Part shown: positions 1 through 11,379 of the stretch, one piece after another | How the letters are laid out: each line of letters opens with the position of its first letter | How positions within the stretch are numbered: the first letter of the stretch is position 1 | NCBI RefSeq assembly: GCF_000189635.1 | Contig: NW_002476153.1 | Coordinates: 1-64,000 of the forward strand | Direction: 5' to 3' | From: Tetrahymena thermophila SB210 | Lineage: Eukaryota; Ciliophora; Oligohymenophorea; Hymenostomatida; Tetrahymenidae | Length of the DNA: 64,000 nucleotides | Made by a program: the position numbers and the translations under genes | The notes under the pieces: generated by a model | What the model was told of the DNA's origin: nothing | Seen by the model: the letters and a program-made list of their open reading frames with translations, nothing else | The model's database searches: none

Positions 1-70
1 TTTATTAATATAAAAAAAAAAAAAAATTAAATTAAAAAAGAAAAAAAAAAATCAGCGATTTCTGTTTTAG

Positions 71-2669
71 ATGAAAAATTTTGATATTTTTGGAAGTTAG
101 GTATAATTTAGATTTTAGGGAAGTAAGTCATATTCTACTTCTTTAGGTGTCTTCTTTACATTATCAATATGCGCTATTGTCCTTTTTAGGTTAATTTTTA
201 TGGTTAATGATATTCAGAATAGAATAAATCCAACTGTGATTTAGAAAGAAAGATAAGTAGATTCACCTGAAAAGTTTGTAATGAATCCCAAAACATTACC
301 TCTTGCTTTCGGAATGTAGGATGGAGTTACATACAATCATTATATTGACCCAACAATATATACTATAGTTGCTTATTAGCTTACGAAGGTTACTACATAC
401 GATGATTAAGGCTAGCCTTAATACTATTTTTAGTAAACAAATGTTACTGTATAAAGATGCACTGAAGATCACTTTCAAAATATGAAGACTAAAGAAGGAT
501 TTTTAAGTTTACCTTATGAAAACTTATACTGTATAGATCCTAAATTTGAAGAAATTATTGAAGGCGATTATTCATAGCCACATTTTTAATAATTTGTAAT
601 TTAGGTTTATCCTTGTGTGGGTCAAGGTTGTGGAAATACAACATCTCTAGGCAAAGGATACTTCGCAATTTATTTTTAAGATGTAATTATTGACCCTGAG
701 ATTAAAGATGAGCCATTCAGATTTTATAATAGGGATTTATTTTGGACTACCTCTTTATAGTCTCCAAGAGATCTAAATATGTATTTTAGAAACAATTACA
801 TAGAAAGTGATTATGGGTGGATAACTTCAGATATTGAAACAATAAGATATATCAGCTATAGTTATTAAGATTTATCAGTAATGTTATTTTTTTAACTAGT
901 ACCTTACTTTTAATTGTTTGCTCAAAGACAAACCACAAATAATTATTTGAATAAATTTACTCAGATTTTTAATCAATAAATACTGTCTATCTTTCTATCT
1001 TTTCACTATTTATTTTTCAAAAATTAAGTTATTCTATATTAAAATATTAAACATTTTAAAACAAAAAAATCAAATGTATATACATTTTAAAAGAGATCAA
1101 ATCATTTTAATAAAATATTTACTCGATTTGGTAAAATAATTATTAATTATTATTTGTTAATTATTACTAAAGTTTACATCTGGAGTGGATTACTTTTTAC
1201 AGCTCATTTTAAGGTTTGAAAAATAGAAAGAAAATATTTACAGTAGAAAATATAAAAATCTTACTAATGTTATTTCTGAAATGGGAGGTTTTGCATAATC
1301 TTTGTTAGCGATTGGTTTTATTTTGTGCACAACTCTGTCAGACTTAATGCTTAACAAATCAATTATTAATGATGCATTTGATTTTAAGATTACAGAAATT
1401 AATTAACAGAATAAAAAAGAGAGATTTGTAAATTAAAATTTTAGATAAACGGATAAAAATTAATAAATTTAGCTTAATAATAATAATAATGAGAAAAAAA
1501 TTAATAACAATTCTCCAGCTTTGCCAGCAGTTTTTGAAAAATAAGATTAGTGTTAGTTAAAAGCTAACATAAAAGATAATTAACCTTTTTAAATTTCTGA
1601 ATTATCTGGTAAAAAGAGTAAAAAAGCCAGTTTTAGTAAGATTGACTTAAATCCAAACTCTTTTTCAAATGACAAACTTTAATTTTAAGACAATTCTTAA
1701 ATTTAACTCAAAAAGTTAACTACAAAGAATGGAGATGAATTAAAAAGAAATAATAGCCAAGCATATTTGAGTTAAATTATAAAAAAAAGAGCTAACACTA
1801 CTACAGAAGGGTAAGGCTAAAACTAAAAAGATTAATTGAGCCATTAGAATGCTAAACTTGAAAATGTATAAACTAAAAAGAATGATGAAATAACTAACGG
1901 TTAGTTCAAAAAGCTTCTTCGCAAGGAAAAAAATAGTATGGAATTGAGTATAATGGAATATATCAAGTATTTCTTTTGGCCATTTGGATAAGTAAAAAGA
2001 AAAAAATAAATAATAGATTACAGTATCTAAAAGCTATACTATCATTTAGATGTAATTTACATAGTCAAGAAATTGTTAGAAGTAGATAAACTAAAATAAC
2101 TAATTATGGATAAAGATTAAATTTAGCTTTTTGAATATATCTCAAAACCTGTTATTTCTGATGAAGATGTTTTTGGTAAATAAAATGTATAAAATTTACA
2201 GTAATAGTAAGAAAAATACAGTATTCTTTATTAAGATAATAGATCAGAGATTTAAAAAGTGTAAGATGCTTATTAATCTTATTAGAGTATTTTAAAACGT
2301 GATTTATCAGCTATGGATAAGAAAATACTTAACCATTTAGACCCTTAACTTGTAAACATATTCAATTACTAAGAAAAAAGAGATGTTTCTTAAATAGATT
2401 AATAAGTCCCCTAAAATATGAGAGAAAATTAAAATAATAATTAAGAAAGTAAAGTTATCTTAAACGATATACAAAAATAAAAGAGTGAAATTTAGTTTCA
2501 TAGCCAATTGAGCAGTCCAATGCTAATAGATAGAAATTTAGATGATAACTTCTTTGAAAATATAGATATTGAAGAATAGATACCTATAGAGGCCCAAATT
2601 TAAAATAAAATAAACTATTTTAAAGCCTATGAACCTCAAATCAATATTAAGAAAACTATTTAATAATGA
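71..2669 (+). CDS. Two-pass membrane protein, tandem family copy 1
   Basis: Two exons, 71-877 and 1203-2669, joined in phase 0, give 757 aa with TGA as the only stop. The N-terminus (MKNFDIFGSQ) is followed by a hydrophobic segment at residues ~25-47. A roughly 220-residue Cys-containing domain comes next, with motifs YCIDP, FNRDLFWTTS-like and YFRNNYIESD; it is probably lumenal or extracellular. Exon 2 starts with LILRFEK and a second hydrophobic segment (GGFAQSLLAIGFILC), then a long Gln/Asn/Lys-rich tail. Within the tail lies a conserved block (EYIKYFFWPF .. KLYYHLDVIYIVKKLLEVDKLKQL .. LFEYISKPVI). All of these parts recur in the three downstream paralogues, so the domain plan is seen directly. 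I do not recognise the function; large families of such putative transmembrane proteins are typical of ciliates. The 325-nt intron separates the two membrane halves. Confidence 0.85.
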
Positions 2670-4184
2670 CTAATAAATTCTTTTATATTAAAAAGTAATA
2701 TTTTAGCTCTAAATGTTAGTATATAAAAGGATAAAAATGTTAAACTAAAGTTTATCTGTATTAAAATTTTTATTCTAATAAATTTTCGTCAAAAATTTTA
2801 AGCCACTATAAAGCTAATCTCAATAAACTAATTTATTATTTGATTTAAAATTTTTTAGATAAAATAGTAAATTAATATATTATCATTATTTTAAAAATAA
2901 ATAATTTTTTAAAAAAATTTAAATCATGCCATATAAAATATCTTCTTCATAAATTTAACAATGAATACATTTTAATTAATTAACACAGTAAAGATTTCTC
3001 TTAATGAATATAAAATATTTTATGTTAAAAAAAGTTTCCATGTTCTTTATAAGATCCATTAAACTTGCTGTGAAATTATTTTAATATGATATAAAAACAG
3101 TATGTAAATTATAATATATCATCACTCACTATAATTTGTATAGATAATTATATTTACCGTAGATCCTCCATTATATCGAAAATCCATTATAATTGCAATA
3201 TTTTCGAGTTTTTTTTAGAAATTAATAATATAAAAATTTGTATATTTTTCTTATTTAATAAATTATAAAAATAAATAATTAACGATTATTTTATTTACTC
3301 AAATCTTTGATGAATTTTAAAAAATATAATAATAAATTTTATTTATGTTTTTGATAATAATTGTTTTGAATAAATCTAATGCAATAAGAGGATTTGAATC
3401 ATTGAATTAAATATTTATAATTATACAATAAGCTTCGGTATATATGGATATAATATGATATTAATAATGGTTGAAAGATTTAGAGTATGTGAGTAAGTGT
3501 CCAACATTTTTGTCTTGGTTAATATATTAGCAAATAGTAGACTATTTTGATAATATATTATTAGTCTATGTAATCTTTGGCCTTTTAACCGAATATTCAA
3601 TATTAAATAATTAAGGTAAACAAAAAATAAAAAACTAAATAAGAATATACTGACTGCTTTAGAAAAGAAGGCGCATTATAAGGGAAAATTTGAATTAATT
3701 AGATGAAAAGGAATTAAAATTTTACAGAAAAAAATCATTGAAATTTACCTTATTATTAGATTAAAACTAATTTATTCATGAATTTACTTTATTATATGTA
3801 TCTTAACTTATATTTAGTATCAATTAACATAAATATTTATGAAATAAAACAAATTTTTAGTAAAAAATTAGGTAATGAATAATTTAGATAAGGATTAAAA
3901 TTAATTGTTTCAACAAACAGTTAATAAGCATCGATAAACAATTTAATTTTTGAAAAACATATTTTTTGTGTGATTTATTCTATAATTAATAATTTATTTA
4001 CTCATGAAAATAAGAAGAATAACAAAAATTGATGCAATTTAAATTTATGGTGTATTATGATAAACAAATTTAATGCATAGAAAATAATCGCTTATTTATA
4101 TTAATTACATTTTAATTTTATTAATTAAAAAGAAAAAAAAATTAATTAAAAAAGATAAAAAAGAATCAGCAATTTTTGTTTTAG
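2670..4184. other. Intergenic, copy 1 to copy 2
   Basis: About 1.5 kb of A+T-rich DNA with many short reading frames but no run that looks like coding sequence. The only recognisable part is the last ~60 nt, the duplicated leader of copy 2. I see no RNA gene. Confidence 0.6.
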
Positions 4185-6762
4185 ATGAAAAGTTTTGATA
4201 TTTTTGGAAGTTAGGTATAATTTAGATTCTAAGGAAGTAAGTCATATTCTACTTCTTTAGGTGTATTCTTCACAGTATCCATATCTGCTATTGTACTTTT
4301 TAGGTTAATTTTTATGGTTAATGATATTCAGAATAGAATAAATCCAACTGTGATTTAGAAAGAAAGATAAGTAGATTCACCTGAAAAGTTTGTAATGAAT
4401 CCCAAAACATTACCTCTTGCTTTCGGAATGTAGGATGGAGTTACATACAATCACTATATTGACCCAACAATATATAATATAGTTGCTTATTAGCTTACGA
4501 AGGTTACAACCTATGACGATTAAGGGTAGCCATAATACTAATTTTAGTAAACAAATGTTACTGTATAAAGATGCACTGAAGATCACTTTCAAAATATGAA
4601 GACTAAAGAAGGATTTTTAAGTTTACCCTATGAAAGCTTATACTGTATAGATCCTAAATTTGAAGAAATTATTGAAGGCGATTATTCATAGCCAAATTTT
4701 TAATAATTTGTAATTTAGGTTTATCCTTGTGTGGGTCAAGGTTGTGGAAATACAGCCACTCTAGGGAAAGGGTACTTCGCAATTTATTTTTAAGATGTTG
4801 TTGTTGATCCTGAGATTAAAGATGAGCCATTCAGATTTTACAATAGAGATTTATTTTGGACTACTTCTTTATAGTCTCCAAGAGATCTAAATATGTATTT
4901 TAGAAACAATTACATAGAAAGCGATTATGGATGGGTAACTTCAGACATTGAAACAATAAGATATATCAGCTATAGTTATTAAGATTTATCAGTAATGTTA
5001 TTTTTTTATCTAGTACCTTTCTTTTAATTTTTTGCTCAAAAAAAACCACAAATAATTATTTGAATAAATTTACTCGGATTTTTAATCAATAATTACTATC
5101 TTTCTATCTTTTCACTATTCTTATTGTTCAAAAATTAAATTATTCATATTAAATATTGAGCATTTTAAGACAAAAAAATCAAATTTATAGACATTTTAAA
5201 AGTGAGCAAACCATTTATAAAAATATTTGCTCTGTATGATAAAATTATTATTAATATTTTACTGTTAATTATAACAAAAGTTTACATCTGGAGTGGATTA
5301 CTTTTTACAGCTCATTTTAAGGTTTGAAAAATAGAAAGAAAATGTTTACAGTAGAAAATATAAAAATCTTACTAATGTTATTTCTGAAATGGGAGGTTTT
5401 GCATAATCTATGTTAGCTATTGGTTTTATTTTGTGCACAACTTTGTCAGATTTAATGCTTAACAAATCAATTATTAATGATGCATTTGATTTTAAGATTA
5501 CAGAAATTAATTAACAGAATAAAAAAGAGAGATTTGTAAATTAAAATTTAAATTAATAAATTTAGCTTAATAATAATAATAATGAGAAAAAAATTAATAA
5601 CAATTCTCCGGCTTTGCAAGTAGTTTTTGAAAATTAAGATTAATGTTAGTTAAAAGTTAACATAAAAGATAATTAACCTTTTTAAGTTTCTGAATAGCCT
5701 AGCAAAAAGAGTAAAAAAGCCAGTTTTAATAAAATTGACTTTAATCCAAATTTTTTTTCAAATGACAAACTTTAATTTTAAGAAAATTCTTAAATTTAAG
5801 TCAAAAAGTTAACTCCAAAGAATGGAGATGAATTAAAAAGAAATAATAGTCAAGCTTATTTGAGTTAAATAATAAAAAAAAGAACCAACACTACTACAGA
5901 AGGGCAAGGCTAAAACTAAAAAGATTAGTTAAGCTATTAGAATACGAAACTTGAAAATGTATAAACTAAAAAGAATGATGAAATAACTAACGATTAGTTC
6001 AAAAAGCTTCTTCGCAAGGAAAAAAATAGTATGGAATTGAGTATAATGGAATATATCAAGTATTTCTTTTGGCCATTTGGATCAGTAAAAAGAAAAAAAT
6101 AAATAATAGATTACAGTATCTAAAAGCTATACTATCATTTAGATGTAATTTATATCGTCAAGAAATTGTTAGAAGTAGATAAACTAAAATAACTAATTAT
6201 GGATAAAGATTAAATTTAACTTTTTGAATATATCTCAAAACCTGTTATTTCTGATGAAGAAGTTTTTGGTAAATAAAATGAATAAGATTTACAGGAATAA
6301 TAAGAAAAATATAGCATTCTCTATTAAGATAATAGATCAGAGATTTAAAAAGTGTAAGATGCTTATTAATCTTACTAGAGTATTTTAAAACGCGATTTAT
6401 CAGCTATGGATAAGAAAATACTAAACCATTTAGACCCTTAACTTGTAAATATATTCAATTACTAAGAACAAAGAGATGTTTCTTAAATAGATTAATAAGT
6501 AGCTAATCCCTAAAATACGAGAGAAATTTAAAACAACAATTAAGAAAGCAAAGCTAACTTAAACGATTTACAAAAATAAAAGAGTGAAACTTAGTATTAT
6601 AACTAATTGAACAGTCCAATATCAATAGATAGAAATTTAGATGATAACTACTTTGAAAATATAGATATTGAAGAATAGATACCAATAGAGGCCCAAATTT
6701 AAAATTAAATAAACTATGTTAAAACTAGTGAACCTCAAAACTATGTTAAAAAAGTTATTTGA
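4185..6762 (+). CDS. Two-pass membrane protein, tandem family copy 2
   Basis: Exons 4185-4991 and 5311-6762, phase 0, give 752 aa. It is nearly identical to copy 1 in both exons, in the intron position and in the last ~35 nt of the intron, and even in the A-rich leader, so it is a recent duplicate. Differences keep the frame: a 15-nt loss shortly after the second membrane segment, a 6-nt gain in the tail, and a stop reached two codons earlier because the end reads ATT TGA instead of ATT TAA TAA TGA. Preservation of the frame suggests both copies are functional. Domain order is the same as copy 1: membrane segment at ~25-47, Cys-containing domain, second membrane segment, Gln/Asn-rich tail with the FFWPF block. 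Function unknown. Confidence 0.85.
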
Positions 6763-7912
6763 TAATAACTAATTAATTCTTTTATATTAAAAAGTAATAT
6801 ATTAGCTCTTCATGTTCATAAATAAAGCATAAAAATGTTAAACTAAAGTTTATTTGTGATAAAAACTTTTATTTTTAAAAATTTTAATCCCATTATAAAA
6901 TAAATCTCAATATACTAATTTATTATTTGATTTAAACATTTTTATTTAAAATTTTGAAAAAAATTTTAGTCAACCACATAAACTTTCTTGTACATAATGT
7001 ACCTTAAAACCTCATTAACTCGCAACCTGCTAATTAAAAAAATTTTCGATTTATCGAGGTTTTCATCCAAGAATTTTAAGGCTCTTACCACGCAACCCAC
7101 TCGTTTTCCTTAAAGAAGATTTATGGTAATTTAAAATTGAAATAATTTTAATTTACTCACATAATTAATATTTTCTCTAAATAAATATAAAATGTTTCTG
7201 TTAAATATAAAATATAGATCAAATGTGCACGAAAATAACTGATACTGATGTTGTAAAAATTTCAGAGAGCAAGGTTAACTTGGTTTATTTAGATTTATTC
7301 AAAAACCAAAATATTAACCATTAAATAACTTCTATGTATAATTAGAGTATTAAAAACTCTTATCATTTGAATTTCAATCATATTTTAATCAAAATGAGTG
7401 TTTGTCTTTACCCCATAAAAATTTGTTAATAATAAAATAAATACTTAGTTGCTTTTTTCTGCAAGACCCATCTTAATTTAATTAGCTTTAAAACCAAATA
7501 ATATTAAAATATCTAATTTTTGTATATTTAAAAAAAATTTCTATTGATCAAATAAATGAAAATTCAGTTTTTTAATATAAAATGTAAATTATGCAAACCA
7601 AATTACCAATTTATTTATGTATGAAAGACTATATAATTAGATATTTGTCATTAAATAAGTTTCTTTTAAAAAATTCACTATTTGTTAAAATACTTATCAC
7701 TAAAAAATTTTGTTTCAGGTAGATTTGGTAGAGTTTTTATATTCCAGAATTAAAATTTTGTATTACTCTTTTTTATTTTCAATAAAGACTGAAATGGACA
7801 ATAAGAAAATTAAATTAAATAACCTTTTGTTTGTTTTTAAAGTCTGTCTAAATAATTAAATAAGCAATCAAAAAACATAATTAAATAATTTATTTATATA
7901 TTATTTTAAAGA
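6763..7912. other. Intergenic, copy 2 to copy 3
   Basis: About 1.15 kb. A somewhat less A+T-rich patch at ~7000-7110 (ACCTCATTAACTCGCAACC .. CTTACCACGCAACCCACTCG) has two similar CGCAACC motifs, but no open frame or clear fold. Otherwise nothing is recognised. Confidence 0.55.
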
Positions 7913-10364
7913 ATGGATAAAATTGACATTTTTGGAAGCTAAATTCTTTTTCGCTTTTAAAAGCAAAAGAGATACTAAACTAGAATAGGAGGGTATATTA
8001 CTTTTGCAATAATTTCCATCATAATAATTAGATTAATTACAACATGGTGGGAAGTTTATTAACGTTCAAACCCTAATGTAATCTAAAAAGAGAGATAAGT
8101 ATTGTCACCATAAAAATTTGTATTCGATAAAACAAATACATAATTTGCATTTGGAATGCAAGAACCATCTGAATACAACTAGTATATAGATCCAAAAATT
8201 TATAATATTTAAGTTTTGTAAATTACTCAAACGAATTTGGTCGATTCAAAAACTGGAAAAACTGTATCAAAATATTCTTAAAGAGAAATAAAATCAGGAC
8301 CTTGTTAATCAGATTATTTTTCTAATCCTAATACTTAAGAATAATTCAGAAGCTTAAATTATTAAAATCTATACTGTATAGATCCTGATGAATAAATTGT
8401 TATCGAAGGAGACTTTGGATAAGGTACTTTTAATTATGTAGTTATAAAAGTAAGTAAATGCAAAAGTGATTGCTTAAGCGATGATAAGCTTGATTATTAT
8501 TTACTAAATGGCTCTTTTTCAATTTACTTTGCAGATATTATAGTAGATCCAGTTATTAAAGATTTTCCTTTTGTCTTCTTTAATAGAGATTTGTATTGGG
8601 CTACTTCTTCGAATACAGCTTAAAATTTGAGTTTGTATTTTAGAAATGACTATGTTGAGAGTGATTTTGGCTGGGTTACTTCAAATATAGAAACAAATAG
8701 ATATCCTTAATATTCAACATAGGATATAAGCGTAATTATTTAATTATTAAAAAAAATTGTATTTTTTCAAGATTTAGTATTTTTAAGACAAGCTCGATTA
8801 TGAGTGGATGAATAGATAAATTAATTTAATTTGTATCAATTTTACTCTCTTTCTATACATTTTTAATAAATAAAATTAATAGACTTCTCAAACTTAAGGT
8901 ACTGACTATTTTTTGTAGGTCCTTTTAAGATTTGAAAAATCAAAAGAAAATCTGTACTAGAGAAGATATTAGACTATAACTGATATAATATCTTAAATTG
9001 GTGGGTTTGCATAATCCTTAATTGGTTTTGGATTTCTCTTGTGCTCATACTTCTCAGAACTAAGTTTAAATAAATCTCTAATAAATGATGCTTTTAATTT
9101 CAAACTGTTAAGAGAAAAAAATTCATTTTTATAACAAAATTAGCAATTAAAAACTTTAAAAGCTAATTTTTCTAATTAAGAAAATCAAGAAGTTAAAGAC
9201 AATATAGAAAACTAAAATAAAGCTCAGATAAAAAACGAAAGTCAAGTAATTTCAGGTTAAGATATATAATTTTAAGAATCTAAAAAATGTGTTTAAGATT
9301 AACAAAATATAAAAAATTTTGAAAATAGCTTACACCCTAATTAGAGCACTAAACCATTAAATTAGTCTTAATAAAAAAAAAGTTACACTAAAAACCAAAT
9401 TTTACTAAGTAAGGTATTGTAAAAAAAGGGGAATTAAAGTCTAGAGTTAAGTTATATAAGCGAATAAAAATAGAAATTAAAATTACCTTAACAAACAAGC
9501 AAAAGTAAGTAAGCTAAAAAAAATGAAAATTTAGAAAATTAGATTAAAAAAATGCTGGATTAAGAAAGAGGTACTATGGAAATGAGCTTTTTAGAGTATT
9601 TAAAATTTCGTTTTTGGCCTTTCAACAAGGAAATATAAAAGAAAAAGAAAATTATTGATTTTAGTGTCAATAAACTCTATTATCATATTGATTTACTACA
9701 TATTATATAAAAATTATTAGAAGTTGATAAACTAAAAAAATTGCTAATGGATGATGACTAAATAAAGTTATTTGAATATTTACCTAAACCTACCATTTAT
9801 GAATAAGATGTTTTATAACAGTAAAATTAAGATTAGGAGTAGTAGTAGTAGTAACAAAATAAAGATATTTATTACTAAGATTTAAGATCAGAGTCTTAAA
9901 AACTATAAGATGCATTTGAATCTTATGTTAAAATATCTAAAAGAAAACGGCCAAGTGGTTTAGATTTAAAAATATTGTAAAATATAGATATAAATTTAGT
10001 TTAAATTTTTAACATTGCAGAAGAAAGTATGTAATAAAAAGAATAAATAGTAAGCAGCTTTGAATAAAACAAATAGATGAATGAAATTAATTTATAAAAA
10101 TCTTAAAATATCTTAAGCTAAAATCCTCTGATTAAAAATGAAACAGAGCATTACGATAATTAAAATTAAAAAGAAAATATTAATCATAATTAAAAGCTTA
10201 CATTTAGGGATAATATTTTTAACATTTCAATTATTAACTCTAAAGATGAAATAAAATCAGAAAGTTATATACCAGATGATGAACAGAATCAACAAAAACA
10301 TGAATTAAATTTAAATTCAAATTATTTTACTAATTCAAAATCATAAAAAAATTAACATGTCTGA
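7913..10364 (+). CDS. Two-pass membrane protein, tandem family copy 3
   Basis: Exons 7913-8731 and 8919-10364 in phase 0 encode 754 aa. It starts MDKIDIFGSQILFRFQ. A very hydrophobic segment (ITFAIISIIIIRLITTWW) lies at residues ~31-48. The middle domain shares YCIDPDEQ, FNRDLYWATSS and YFRNDYVESDFGWVTS with copy 4. Exon 2 opens VLLRFEKSKEN, then the second membrane segment (GGFAQSLIGFGFLLC), a Gln/Asn/Lys-rich tail, and the conserved EYLKFRFWPF .. LLEVDKLKKLLMDDDQIKLFEYLPKPTI region. A run of Gln codons near 9830 is written almost entirely with TAG/TAA. It is clearly more distant from copies 1 and 2 than they are from each other, and closest to copy 4. Function unknown. Confidence 0.85.
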
Positions 10365-11379
10365 AACAATTTGTTTATTTTATTTGGCATATATCTTACT
10401 TATATTTAATTGTTTTTATATAAAACTTAATCAATTTTAAATGATTTAATAATAAATCAATCTGCATTTAAAAAATCTATTTTATTAGATTTCAGATGCA
10501 CTAAAATACAAAAAAATTTAGAAATAATATACGTACTATGTTTCAAAAACTTGTCAGCAAAAACAATAGAGTTAGTATATTGAAGATATATAAAAAAGTA
10601 AATACATATGTAAAGATATTAGATTAAAAGGCGTTTATTAATTGTATAATTTTATGTAATAAAAGTTATGTAAGTAATTCTTCTGAAAAGTTATTAATGA
10701 TTTATGATCTTCAGGTTTTATTTAAAAATTTTTAAAAAACGAATGTAAATAATAATTCAATATTAGATTATATCCCCTTCTTTTATATCACTCATATTAT
10801 TGTTTGCTACATAATAAATAAGCATCTCAGAAGAATAACAAAATTAAAAACTTAGTTCTATAATATAAAAAACTATCTAAATTTAGGATAAAAAATAATT
10901 TAGTTAGTGCCAGTAGAGCTGCTCATTTTTACAGTATTTTTTTCATATGATGTTAAACATTTTTAATTAAAAAAATTATAAAGTGTTGTAGAAATAAAAA
11001 TTAGTTTTTTCAATGATTTTACTGAATCTAAAAAGTGTTAGCTTAAATTTTCTATATTTGATAATAAAATAGCCATCATCATAGCAATAGCAATATGTAA
11101 AAGCAACATATATTTTTATTAATCACATTAATTTAAATTATTATTATTTTGTTCTATTTTTGAAGTGATTTTAATTAAATGTAATGTAAAATTATCAAAA
11201 GACATAAGAAAAAATATTTATTTATGAGGTACTAGAAACAAATAAATTTTTAAGCAAAGGAAGGTAAAACAATAAATTATACCACAATTTTGATTGAAAA
11301 CATATAAAATAAATAACATTTATATTAAATATAAAAAGAAAAATAAGATAAATATATTTTTAATTTGAGATAAAAAATA
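10365..11379. other. Intergenic, copy 3 to copy 4
   Basis: About 1 kb of A+T-rich DNA. I see no supported gene, RNA or repeat in it. Confidence 0.55.

Larger units (their letters stand above)
71..6762 (+). repeat. Tandem direct duplication, ~4.1-kb unit
   Basis: Copies 1 and 2 start 4114 nt apart and align almost base for base over both exons (for example 71-870 against 4185-4984, and 1203-2660 against 5311-6755). The homology reaches ~60 nt upstream, where both have an A-rich tract, TCAGC(G/A)AT and TTTTAGATGAAAA. The intergenic DNA after each copy does not show the same level of identity by eye, so the shared unit is about 2.7 kb of gene plus leader within a 4.1-kb period. Confidence 0.85.

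Noticed and set aside
3380..3400. GATTCAAATCC-like box on the minus strand, resembling a tRNA B box
   Set aside because: The flanking bases do not form a T-arm and no acceptor stem, anticodon arm or A box is present.
296..4592. Two near-identical 60-aa antisense frames at 296-478 and 4410-4592
   Set aside because: They lie opposite exon 1 of copies 1 and 2 and are duplicated only because the sense genes are.
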